Shown here: piece by piece, positions 7,906-16,046 of the stretch
Position numbering within the stretch: position 1 is the stretch's first letter
Layout: every line of letters begins with the position of its first letter
Source: Eubacteriales bacterium
GTDB lineage: Bacteria > Bacillota > Clostridia > Tissierellales > GPF-1
Assembly (NCBI GenBank): GCA_030625815.1
Contig: DAOUQF010000017.1
Coordinates: forward strand, 1 to 64,000
DNA length: 64,000 nucleotides
Direction of reading: 5' to 3'
Made by a program: the position numbers and the translations under genes
Notes under the pieces: generated by a model
Databases searched by the model: none
What the model was told of the DNA's origin: nothing
What the model saw: only the letters and a program-made list of their open reading frames with translations

Positions 7906-8657
7906 ATGAACGCCTTCTTTCTAAATTTATTTTGGATATGTATTCCTTATTTAAGTGTAGCATAATCAATAGAGAAAGAACGTAACGTAGGTTACGGCTT
8001 TTGGGTATTTTTGAATTTTATCAATAAAACGGATGATTCTTTTAAGTGAAGTTGGGAATAATCTATGCAAGATTATCTTGTGGTTGACCCATGATATAAG
8101 TAGCAATGAAGAAGATGTTCTAATCAAAGTGGAAATAATGATAGCGAAAATGAATATTTAACTATTTTTACAGTTATCATGAGTGCTTTTCAAGGGAAGC
8201 GGATATTGCTCAATCGTGTTGGATCATTCTTTTCTGAGTAATTTCGGGAAACTGAAGGATCTAGTATTGCTGGCTACCTGTTTGTATGATAGGCGATTTG
8301 TTTCTGGAGATGCAAATGAAACATTTGAAAAGGGCGTTTATGCAAAGATGAACAAAAAACTATCCACTGAGTAATCAGTAGGTAGTTTTTTTATGGACTG
8401 AAGATAGAAACAAAATACAAGCATATTCAAAAGTCTTTGATTCTATTTTTCATCTGAAAGGTTTGGCTTCAAATGAATTCTAGAATGGGATGATTACTTG
8501 CAGTCAGGTGACTAGCTACATAATTAAGACACATAACGATGATACAATTAAAACGAGAGTAAGAAAGAAGATATACATTTTTTTTGGAAAACAGCACAAT
8601 TGATTAATTGGATGGATTCTCGAGTAGATGGAGTGTGAATTTAAAGAGGTGATATTA
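7906..8657. other. 750-bp stretch without a convincing gene
   Basis: AT-rich sequence with short ORFs only. The longest, 8183-8374 on the plus strand (63 codons), has no good ribosome site, no recognisable similarity, and runs into a terminator. The region may be a decayed gene, but I cannot name it. An extended -10 type sequence (TGATACAAT, about 8537-8545) may belong to the following oxidoreductase gene. Confidence 0.5.
8354..8391 (+). terminator. Orphan hairpin terminator
   Basis: AAAAAACTA-C-ACTGA pairs across GTAA with TCAGT-G-TAGTTTTTTT, giving a long stem with two mismatches and a seven-T run. It has no intact gene in front of it, which supports the idea that the region upstream once held one. 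Confidence 0.75.
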
Positions 8658-9947
8658 ATGATTAAATCAGATAAACAATATAATTATATTATTGTAGGAG
8701 CTGGGGCAGGAGGGTCAACCGTTGCTAAGGAACTGAGTAAAGAACACGATAATATTCTAGTTATCGAAAAGGGAAAGCTAGAATCAAAATACGGGAAGTT
8801 CATGGATATGGCGAGATTTTTTGATACCAATATTTTCTATGTTCCGAGGAAGTCCAAAGAAGGGATTATTCTTTGGAGAACGATTATGGCAGGAGGTAGC
8901 GCTTTTGTTTCAACGGGGAATATGGTTCGTAGTCTTGAGGGTGAGTTTAAGGAAATAGGTATTGATTTGTCGAATGAATTTTGTGAGGCAGAGAAGGAGT
9001 TGAGTGTGGCACCGCTTTCCGATATATTGATATCTGATGGAACAAGGATGATTGCAAGGGTTGCAAAAGAACTGGGATGTCCGATGGAACCAATGAGGAA
9101 AGCGATTAATCCGAGAAAGTGTATCCGATGCGGCAAGTGTACGATGGGGTGCAAGACGAAAGCGAAGTGGACACCACTGGTATATTTGAATGAAGCTTTG
9201 GATAACGGTGTTGAGATCATGTATGAGAGTGCAGTTGAAAAAGTCATATCAGAGAATGGTCGAGTATCAGGAGTGGTTGTACATACATCCAATAAGGAGA
9301 TGCTGATCAGAACGAATTGCGTCATTTTGGCTGCAGGCGGATTGGGAACACCAGTAATTTTACAAGCATCCGGTATTAAAAATGCGGGTTCACATCTTTT
9401 TGTTGACCTCTTAAAGATTGTTTATGGTGTTCATGATACGATCAATATTTATCATGAGCCTCAAATGTCAGTTGTGTGCAGTAAGTTTCATCATACAAAG
9501 GGTTTTATAATTTCTCCGCATGTAAACCAAGATCGAGCGATTAGATTTCTTGAAGCGGGAATGAAGGGGTTTAGGATGCCTGAACAAAATATTCTAGGGC
9601 TTATGGTGAAAATAACGGATGAAGCAAATGGACGTGTTTTTGCGAATGGATCAGTGACAAAAGTGGTTAGTAGAACTGACGATGAAAAATTAACTCAAGG
9701 GTTATCATTAGCGAAGGCAATCCTTGAAAATGTTGGTGTTGATCCGAAATCCTTCGTGGTAACGAAAGCTGCAGGTGCTCATCCGGGTGGTACCGCTGCT
9801 ATTGGAGAAGTCGTCGATACAAATATGGAAACTGAAATGCGAAATTTGTTTGTCTGTGATTCCAGTGTCTTTCCTGTATCACCAGGATTACCGCCTATAT
9901 TGACAATCATTGCTTTATCAAAAAGATTGGCGAAGACAATTTTATAA
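8658..9947 (+). CDS. GMC-family FAD oxidoreductase with a four-cysteine motif
   Basis: A 429-residue flavoprotein of the glucose-methanol-choline superfamily. The N-terminal FAD-binding Rossmann motif VGAGAGGSTVAKEL is near residue 12, AGGSAFVSTG near 80, and the C-terminal family region HPGGTAAIG with DSSVFP and SPGLPPILTIIALSKRLA closes the FAD site. Unusually it holds CIRCGKCTMGC near residue 155, a ferredoxin-like arrangement that could bind an iron-sulfur cluster, which fits an anaerobe's dehydrogenase rather than an oxygen-using oxidase. ATG at 8658 follows AGAGGTGAT; an upstream ATG at 8628 lacks one. Substrate unknown. Confidence 0.82.
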   Translation: MIKSDKQYNYIIVGAGAGGSTVAKELSKEHDNILVIEKGKLESKYGKFMDMARFFDTNIFYVPRKSKEGIILWRTIMAGGSAFVSTGNMVRSLEGEFKEIGIDLSNEFCEAEKELSVAPLSDILISDGTRMIARVAKELGCPMEPMRKAINPRKCIRCGKCTMGCKTKAKWTPLVYLNEALDNGVEIMYESAVEKVISENGRVSGVVVHTSNKEMLIRTNCVILAAGGLGTPVILQASGIKNAGSHLFVDLLKIVYGVHDTINIYHEPQMSVVCSKFHHTKGFIISPHVNQDRAIRFLEAGMKGFRMPEQNILGLMVKITDEANGRVFANGSVTKVVSRTDDEKLTQGLSLAKAILENVGVDPKSFVVTKAAGAHPGGTAAIGEVVDTNMETEMRNLFVCDSSVFPVSPGLPPILTIIALSKRLAKTIL

Positions 9948-10030
9948 ATATTGCGAACCAAAAAGAAATGAGTGACAGTCCGAGACCAGCGAAGCGGTTG
10001 GGAAAATTGATTGTGCAAGTTTTTAAGCGG

Positions 10031-10059
10031 AAATCCCAGAAGACTGGGATTTCTTTTTT
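10031..10059 (+). terminator. Terminator after the GMC gene
   Basis: AAATCCCAG pairs with CTGGGATTT around an AAGA loop, then a run of T residues. Confidence 0.9.
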
Positions 10060-10200
10060 GTTTATTACAACATTTTGGAAAGGGGTATAGCGGTAACAAG
10101 CATTTAGGTGGCGAGAGTGTATGAATTCGTGAGTCTTTAACTGCATAAATGAAAAATTGGATATAATGGAGTACAAATAGTGAGAAGGGATGAATGACCC

Positions 10201-10712
10201 ATGAGAGATGTGGAAATCCTAACCGAGTTGCTTCGAAATTTTGCGGAAAGCAAGAAACACTCGTTGGTTGATGGCATGTTGTGGAGAGCCAGCTACACGA
10301 AAGAGCTTCCACGGCAACCGTGGGTGAGCTTTCATTGAAACCTGGTTCATCCAATGTTGTGCTTGATTTTGTGCAATTTACGATGGATATTCGATCAAGT
10401 ATCGCAGAATCAATCAGTGAAATTGGTTTCGGGATTACGGAGATTGCAGAGAAGATTAAGGACGCTGGGTTGGATCGGGAACTTCTCAAAGAGAACGAAA
10501 AGATCTGCAAAGATGCGGATTACCCCTATTGTTTGATGAATAGCGGAGCGGGCCATGATACGCAGGTGATTGCGCCGCATATTCCATCCGTTTTGGTGTT
10601 TGTGCCATGTGTGGGAGGCAGAAGCCATACGCCAGAGGAAGTGATGACAGAGATGAGCATGATGGACGGCATTAAAATCCTAAGCCGAGTTCTAACCCAG
10701 AAGGCTTGGTAA
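10201..10712 (+). pseudogene. Truncated M20-family amidohydrolase
   Basis: From about 10281 to the TAA at 10712 the sequence encodes the C-terminal third of an M20 metallopeptidase of the N-carbamoyl-amino-acid / allantoate amidohydrolase type: ATVGELSLKPGSSNVV, then DIRSSI, SGAGHDTQVIAPHIPSVLVFVP and SHTPEEV, which include the metal-ligand histidines of the family. The only upstream ATG with a ribosome-like context (10201) is in a different frame and its ORF ends within 45 codons. The N-terminal metal-binding half (HxD, DE) is absent, so the enzyme cannot work. Confidence 0.75.
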
Positions 10713-10844
10713 CTCGAAAAAACGCAGGTTTTTTTGGACTGGTTGCGCCACGTGCGAGGCGCGGGATTAATGTGTTATACATTGAGAATATTGCGAAAAT
10801 ATGGTAGTGTTAAGGAACGAATAAGTAGTTTGAGGAGGAGCATA

Positions 10845-12029
10845 ATGATATCAGAAAAGATGTATGAACTAGGCAGCAGAAGTTCCATTATTCGAGAGAT
10901 TTTTGAATATGGCCGGAAGAGAAAAGCGGAAATTGGTGTTGAAAATGTGTATGACTTCAGTCTGGGAAATCCTAATGTGCCGGCGCCCGAAGCCGTTAAG
11001 AATGCGATGATTACTCTTTTGGAGGAGGAAGCGCCAACTGCATTACATAGCTATACGAGCGCGCCTGGAAATCCGGATGTCAGAGCTATCATTGCAAAAT
11101 CCATCAATCGTCGATTTGACATGGATATTGAAGGAAAAAACATCTATATGACGACTGGTGCTGCCGCTTCTATCAGCATTTGCTTTAAAGCCTTGGCAAA
11201 TGAAGGCGATGAATTTATAACCTTTGCGCCATTCTTTCCAGAGTACAGCTGCTTTGTAGAGGCTGCCGGCGGAAAGTTGGTTGTCGTTCCTGCGAATATT
11301 GAAGATTTTCAGATCAATTTTGATGAATTTGATAAATTGATTAATGAGAAGACGAAAGCAATTATTGTAAACTCGCCAAACAATCCATCGGGAGCGGTGT
11401 ATTCAGAAGCAACGATTCAAAAGTTGGTTGCACGATTGGAAGAAAAAGCCGAGGCCTATGGACATCCGATCTTCTTGATTTCGGATGAGCCATATCGTGA
11501 AATTGTTTATGATGATATTGCCGTGCCGTACTTGCCGAAATACTACAATAACACCTTTGTTTGTTATTCCTACAGCAAGTCTTTGTCGCTTCCGGGCGAT
11601 CGCATCGGTTATATTGTGGTTCCGAATGAAATGATTGAGTTTCCAAAGGTTTTTGCTGCAATCGCCGGTTCGGCGAGAGCCCTCAGCTACGTTTGTGCGC
11701 CAAGTTTTTTTCAAAAGGTCGTTGCCAAATGCGTAGAAGAAACGTCCGATATTTCCATTTACGAAAATAATCGCAATGTATTGTATAAGGCGCTAAAAGA
11801 GATCGGGTATGAGTGCGTAAAACCGCAAGGCGCGTTTTACTTGTTCCCTCGATCATTGGAACCGGATGCCTACGCTTTTTGTGAAAAAGCGAAGAAGTAT
11901 GATTTGCTATTGGTTCCAGGGGACGACTTTGGATGTCCTGGACATATTCGTATTTCATATTGTGTGACACCCGAGCAGATCGAAAGATCCTTGCCGGCTT
12001 TCAAAAAATTGTTTGATGAGTATCAGTAA
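10845..12029 (+). CDS. PLP-dependent aminotransferase, class I/II
   Basis: A 394-residue fold-type I aminotransferase of the aspartate aminotransferase superfamily, cytoplasmic. The conserved region VNSPNNPSGAVYS carries the substrate/PLP Asn, SDEPYREI the cofactor Asp and Tyr, and SYSKSLSLPGDRIGY the Schiff-base lysine. The N-terminal DFSLGNPNVPAP is common in clostridial members. GAGGAGG lies just before the ATG at 10845; the longer ORF starting at 10734 has no such site. Amino-acid specificity cannot be assigned. The gene follows an M20 relic and ends before a terminator, so it is likely monocistronic. Confidence 0.88.
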   Translation: MISEKMYELGSRSSIIREIFEYGRKRKAEIGVENVYDFSLGNPNVPAPEAVKNAMITLLEEEAPTALHSYTSAPGNPDVRAIIAKSINRRFDMDIEGKNIYMTTGAAASISICFKALANEGDEFITFAPFFPEYSCFVEAAGGKLVVVPANIEDFQINFDEFDKLINEKTKAIIVNSPNNPSGAVYSEATIQKLVARLEEKAEAYGHPIFLISDEPYREIVYDDIAVPYLPKYYNNTFVCYSYSKSLSLPGDRIGYIVVPNEMIEFPKVFAAIAGSARALSYVCAPSFFQKVVAKCVEETSDISIYENNRNVLYKALKEIGYECVKPQGAFYLFPRSLEPDAYAFCEKAKKYDLLLVPGDDFGCPGHIRISYCVTPEQIERSLPAFKKLFDEYQ

Positions 12030-12044
12030 AAGGGTGATAGGAAT

Positions 12045-12072
12045 GGGGGGTCTACAGAGACCGCCCATTTTT
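12045..12072 (+). terminator. Terminator after the aminotransferase
   Basis: GGGGGTCT pairs with AGACCGCCC around a short ACAG loop, followed by a nine-base T run. Confidence 0.85.
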
Positions 12073-12249
12073 TTTTACTTCGAGTGTGGAAATTGCACAG
12101 AGCGATTGGTTTTATAATAGGAATGCCGATGGTTGTTAAAAAAATGTCATTCGACTTCTCATTTTGTTGAATAAAAATAGAGAAATCGATTTGACTTTTG
12201 TTTTTAACAGGATAATAATGGAAGTAGCAGGATAAGGAGTGTGGAACTG

Positions 12250-13347
12250 ATGGATAGCTATAATTTAATTGCACTTGAGATTCTTTTAATCAATCTATTC
12301 ACCACACATCTGTGTTCGAAAAAGAAATTCTCGATTTTTTTGACGATATCGGGACTGGGTTTTAGTGTTGTCTTGATTCATTTTTTAATATACAGGATAC
12401 CGACTTCGCTGAACCAAGGCATTATGGCGGTCACACGAGGGTGGCTATACCTGATTCCCTTGGTGTTTCTCTATCGAGAAAAATTGGATCGCATGGTATC
12501 TGTGATGCTTTTTTCGTTCATGCATTCCATATTGGTGAATTCCATGTCCATGTGTATTGTTCAAGGGATTGTAGGGGTTATCGACATTGAATTGGTGGTG
12601 ATTGTGCAATCTGGCATTTTTTTGATCAGCACCTACTTTGTTGTCCGCTTTATTCGAGGGAAATTTGTTGTGATTCTTCAAGGGATCCCGAATCGATTAG
12701 AGAAATTGTTGATTGTGTTTGGTCTAGTATTGTTTTTCTGTGTTTTGTGGATTCGATTTTCACTGTTGGATCAAATTTCTGCTCAAGCGGGATTCGTGAC
12801 AATTCTATTGCTAACCACAATCATTATTCTGGTTTACTGGTTGCTATATTTGATCGTCGAGGATTCAAAAAGCATTAGCGCCTTAAGAAAACTTGCCTAT
12901 TCGGACAATTTGACGGGCGCAAACAATCGCCTTTCTCTATTCCTGGATGTAGATAAGTTGATTGACAGAAAAGAGCCATTCTATCTGATCTATATGGATC
13001 TTGATGATTTCAAGAGCATCAATGATCGATTTGGCCATGACGAAGGGGATCGATATCTGAACAGTTTTTCAAGAGCGACGATGGATACGATCCATGGGAG
13101 TGGACAATTTTATCGGATGTCTGGAGATGAGTTTGTCTGTACTTGTCTTGGGGAAAATGTCGAGGGATTTATTGAAACCTTTGAAGAACGTATCCACGCC
13201 TCTTTTGAAAATCAAATTCCTTTTTTAGGGGTTAGCATAGGATACGCTCAGTATCCGGAGGATTGCGATTGCGCGGAATTGCTGATTAAGAAAGCGGATA
13301 TCATTATGTATCGAACCAAGAAAAGGAAAATGCAGGAGACTTCGTAA
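12250..13347 (+). CDS. Membrane-bound GGDEF-domain protein (SGDEF variant)
   Basis: A probable diguanylate cyclase of 365 residues, which would make cyclic di-GMP from two GTP. The N-terminal half has six or seven hydrophobic segments up to about residue 205, an integral-membrane sensor without a recognised ligand domain. The GGDEF domain starts at LAYSDNLTGANNRLSL and has the metal-binding DLDDFKSINDRFGHDEGD. The signature reads MSGDEF, Ser replacing the first Gly; such variants have been active in some proteins and not in others. ATG at 12250 is preferred (AAGGAG ten bases upstream); GTG at 12241 would almost overlap that site. Confidence 0.85.
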   Translation: MDSYNLIALEILLINLFTTHLCSKKKFSIFLTISGLGFSVVLIHFLIYRIPTSLNQGIMAVTRGWLYLIPLVFLYREKLDRMVSVMLFSFMHSILVNSMSMCIVQGIVGVIDIELVVIVQSGIFLISTYFVVRFIRGKFVVILQGIPNRLEKLLIVFGLVLFFCVLWIRFSLLDQISAQAGFVTILLLTTIIILVYWLLYLIVEDSKSISALRKLAYSDNLTGANNRLSLFLDVDKLIDRKEPFYLIYMDLDDFKSINDRFGHDEGDRYLNSFSRATMDTIHGSGQFYRMSGDEFVCTCLGENVEGFIETFEERIHASFENQIPFLGVSIGYAQYPEDCDCAELLIKKADIIMYRTKKRKMQETS

Positions 13348-13498
13348 GGCTTATGAAAGTGGGGGATGGCGCTGTCTGCCTACGAACCGAGGGGAGCCAC
13401 CGGCATTCCAAAGAAGAGAACCTTGAGAAAATTAAAGATTTGCGATGTAAAACAACTCTAGAAGGAGTTGCGAAGAGACAGCAAAAATTGGTTTCTCG

Positions 13499-13507
13499 TG
13501 TTATAAT
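13499..13507 (+). promoter_or_regulatory. Extended -10 promoter for the 54-aa ORF
   Basis: TGTTATAAT is a full extended -10 element (TG, one base, TATAAT) about 60 bases before the small ORF; no good -35 is seen, as is common for this class. Confidence 0.5.
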
Positions 13508-13567
13508 AGAAATATACAGATACCAACTGTGGAATGGTGTATGAAATAAAAGACTGAGGAGAATCCA

Positions 13568-13732
13568 ATGGCTGATAAAAAAGCAACGATGGAACGCATG
13601 AAAAAATTAATTGAAGAAAAGAAAATGGCGAGCGCGAAACAAGGCTATTCCCATGAAACAGCGAACGATAAAGTGGGAACAAACAAGAAGGCGTTTAAAA
13701 CAATAAAACGCGGCGGCGCTGGTGATAAATAA
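13568..13732 (+). CDS. Small basic protein, 54 residues, unknown function
   Basis: A short ORF reading MADKKATMERMKKLIEEKK at its start and ending KTIKRGGAGDK. Support comes from a GAGGAG site seven bases ahead of the ATG, an extended -10 promoter upstream and a terminator about 40 bases after the stop, so it forms a complete transcription unit of its own. The sequence is rich in lysine, with a predicted helix in the first 20 residues and a glycine-rich tail. No domain is recognised. A nucleic-acid or ribosome role would suit the charge, but that is a guess. Confidence 0.65.
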   Translation: MADKKATMERMKKLIEEKKMASAKQGYSHETANDKVGTNKKAFKTIKRGGAGDK

Positions 13733-13770
13733 GAATGGATAATGGATGCAATTGCATAAATAGAAAATCA

Positions 13771-13805
13771 GTGGGGGAAGACCAATGTCTTTCCTCATTT
13801 TTTTG
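13771..13805 (+). terminator. Terminator after the 54-aa ORF
   Basis: GGGGAAGAC and its near-complement TCTTTCCTC form a stem, followed by ATTTTTTTG. Confidence 0.75.
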
Positions 13806-13901
13806 TCAATTTCTTTCATTTACTGAGTTGCTTCTATGTGATAGACTTGTAAAGTTATGAAGTTGAGCGAGTAAATAAAATGAGAGAATAAGAGTGAATT
13901 T

Positions 13902-15365
13902 ATGAATATGAGGTTATTTAGCGAATTTAAATTGAGCGATCCTGTGCAAAAGGCGATTGAATTATTGGAATTCAAAACCCCGACAAAGGTGCAGCAGGAA
14001 GTGATTCCAACGGTTTTGAACGAGAAAGATATCGTCGTGAAGTCGCAGACTGGAAGCGGGAAAACCGCGGCCTTTGGCATTCCGCTCTGTGAATTGATTG
14101 AGTGGGAAGAGAACAAACCACAGGCGCTTGTCCTTGCGCCAACAAGAGAATTGGCGATTCAAGTGAAAGAGGATCTGTTTCATTTGGGCCGTTTCAAGCG
14201 GTTGAAGGTTGCGGCAGTCTATGGAAAATCGCCGTTTCACATGCAAGAACGGCAGTTGAAGCAAAAAACCCATATGGTGGTGGGAACCCCGGGTCGTGTG
14301 ATTGATCATATCGAGCAGGGAACCCTCGATCTTTCGCAAGTCAAATATCTTGTTATCGACGAAGCCGATGAGATGTTGAATATGGGCTTTATTGATCAAT
14401 TGGACACGATTATTTCGAGTGTGCCGGAAGGTCGGGTTACCATGCTTTTTTCGGCAACCATGCCGACACGCATTGAATCCTTGTGTGAAGCGTATATGAA
14501 AGATCCGATGATCGTGAAAATCGAGGAAGAAAATTCCGCGACGGATCGTATCGAGCAAGTTCGGATTCAGGCAAGTCAAAAGGGGAAACTTCAGTTGTTA
14601 AAGGAGATCACTGTTGTTGAGAATCCGGACAGCTGCATTATCTTTTGCAATACCCAGGTGCAGGTGGATGAAGTGGAAGAAATGCTTTCCGATCTTCATT
14701 ATGGATGTGACAAGATTCATGGGGGGATGGAACAACGGGATCGTTTGCGGGTAATGAATGATTTTAAGTCGGGATTCTATCGATACTTGATTGCAACGGA
14801 TGTTGCTGCCAGGGGAATCGATGTGGATAATATCTCACTTGTTGTGAATTTCGACGTGCCGCAGGATCCGGAGCGGTATGTCCATCGGATTGGGCGAACC
14901 GGAAGAAAAGGCAAGTCGGGAAAAGCGATCACCTTTGTCGCGCATTATGAAGAGCGATACATTCATGCGATTCACGACTATATTGGAAAAGAGATTGAAG
15001 AGGGTTCGCGGCCATCATTCGAAGCGATTGAGCAAGCGAAAGCCGCTTTCGAGGAAAAGATTTTTGAAATTCCCGAGGCAAAGGAAAGCAAGGGCGCGCA
15101 GCTTAATGAGGGAATCGTGAAGTTGCATATCAATGCGGGAAAGAAGACAAAAATGCGGGCTGTTGATATTGTGGGTACCCTTTGTAATATCGAAGGGATG
15201 ACAGCGGACGATATTGGGATAATCAATATCATGGATATCTCGACCTTTGTGGAAATTCTCCACGACAAAGGGGATATGGTCTATCAAGTTCTGCAGAAGA
15301 AGCCGATCAAGGGTCGGATGCGCCGGGTAAGCAAGGTGGATCTGGAACGTGATCAAAGATTTTAA
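13902..15365 (+). CDS. dbpA: DEAD-box RNA helicase, DbpA/YxiN type
   Basis: An ATP-dependent RNA helicase of 487 residues. Motif I is QTGSGKTA, Ia PTRELA, II DEAD, III SATMP, V DVAARGIDV and VI HRIGRTGRKG. The last 75 residues (KLHINAGKKTKMRAVDIVGTL onward) match the DbpA RNA-binding RRM domain, which in E. coli DbpA and B. subtilis YxiN docks on hairpin 92 of 23S rRNA, so a role in 50S subunit assembly is likely. The N-terminal Q motif is FKTPTKVQ. It is followed by a terminator shared with the convergent TetR gene. Confidence 0.9.
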   Translation: MNMRLFSEFKLSDPVQKAIELLEFKTPTKVQQEVIPTVLNEKDIVVKSQTGSGKTAAFGIPLCELIEWEENKPQALVLAPTRELAIQVKEDLFHLGRFKRLKVAAVYGKSPFHMQERQLKQKTHMVVGTPGRVIDHIEQGTLDLSQVKYLVIDEADEMLNMGFIDQLDTIISSVPEGRVTMLFSATMPTRIESLCEAYMKDPMIVKIEEENSATDRIEQVRIQASQKGKLQLLKEITVVENPDSCIIFCNTQVQVDEVEEMLSDLHYGCDKIHGGMEQRDRLRVMNDFKSGFYRYLIATDVAARGIDVDNISLVVNFDVPQDPERYVHRIGRTGRKGKSGKAITFVAHYEERYIHAIHDYIGKEIEEGSRPSFEAIEQAKAAFEEKIFEIPEAKESKGAQLNEGIVKLHINAGKKTKMRAVDIVGTLCNIEGMTADDIGIINIMDISTFVEILHDKGDMVYQVLQKKPIKGRMRRVSKVDLERDQRF

Positions 15366-15366
15366 T

Positions 15367-15423
15367 TAAAAAAAGGCATTCGGTTCTACTCGAAATTTCG
15401 AGGAGAGCTGGATGCCTTTTTTT
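15367..15423. terminator. Bidirectional terminator, dbpA / tetR
   Basis: A run of A, GGCAT and an imperfect stem that closes with ATGCC and a run of seven T; the A run becomes a T run on the minus strand, so both convergent genes use it. Confidence 0.85.
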
Positions 15424-16036
15424 AGGAATTAGATGGTTCAAGGATTTTGTGCTCGCGGATATAACTGCCGCAAAGATCATGTAAAAACTGGACATATTCT
15501 TGATTGGTTGCATTCCCGACCATCAATAACATGGTGGCGGTATTCGTCAAGCGATCAAAATTTTTCATGGCAAGCTGTTTTTCTGTGAGTCCGTAGTTTT
15601 TTATGATGACCTTTTTCATTTGTGCTTGCTGAAGACCGTGGATGGGCGTGTTTGTAAACAGCGGCCGCTCCAACATTTCATCTTCATTCGCTTCAATTAA
15701 CTCCATGCGAAGCAAGTGTTTGCCAATGCCTTTTTTTTGCAGCATTTCGTGATGAAGAGCGGTTGCATATCGGGTAAACAGAGCCTCGTTTGATTCGGAT
15801 TCATCAATCAAGCGATCGAGCTTTTCGATCGACTCACCCCATAGGGTCTGAAAAACCTCATAGAGAAGGGCTTTTTTATTGGGAAAATAATTGTACAAGG
15901 TGCCGACTGCAATTTGCGATTCCTTTGCGATTCTTCGAATATCGACCGCTGAGAATCCTTCCTCCAGGAAAATGCGAATTGCGGTTTCTACGATGCGGGA
16001 TTGAAGATCCTTGATTATCTTTGGCACGGCGGTCAC
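15422..16036 (-). CDS. TetR-family repressor of the adjacent MATE gene
   Basis: A 204-residue TetR/AcrR-type regulator. The N-terminal helix-turn-helix spans about residues 10-56, with the family pattern ETAIRIFLEEGFSAVDIRRIAKESQIAVGTLYNYFPNKKALLYEV. The C-terminal part is a helical ligand-binding region without a recognised subtype. It is the second gene of a minus-strand operon, starting ten bases after the MATE stop codon. Two TGAAC-N2-GTTCA palindromes on the operon promoter are its probable operators, which gives autoregulation together with the pump. Confidence 0.9.
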   Translation of the reverse strand: MTAVPKIIKDLQSRIVETAIRIFLEEGFSAVDIRRIAKESQIAVGTLYNYFPNKKALLYEVFQTLWGESIEKLDRLIDESESNEALFTRYATALHHEMLQKKGIGKHLLRMELIEANEDEMLERPLFTNTPIHGLQQAQMKKVIIKNYGLTEKQLAMKNFDRLTNTATMLLMVGNATNQEYVQFLHDLCGSYIREHKILEPSNS

Positions 16037-16046
16037 TCCTTATCGG

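Noticed and set aside
8183-8374. 63-codon plus-strand ORF in the gene-poor stretch
   Set aside because: No ribosome site, no family resemblance, and its end lies in a terminator stem; treated as part of a decayed region.
9779-10510. 243-codon minus-strand ORF
   Set aside because: It lies antisense to the GMC gene end and the M20 relic and runs straight through a terminator; no ribosome site and no protein-like pattern.
13353-13544. 63-codon plus-strand ORF before the 54-aa gene
   Set aside because: It crosses the promoter of the next gene and has no coding character or good start.
13962-14579. 205-codon minus-strand ORF
   Set aside because: Fully antisense to the DEAD-box helicase; a codon-bias shadow.
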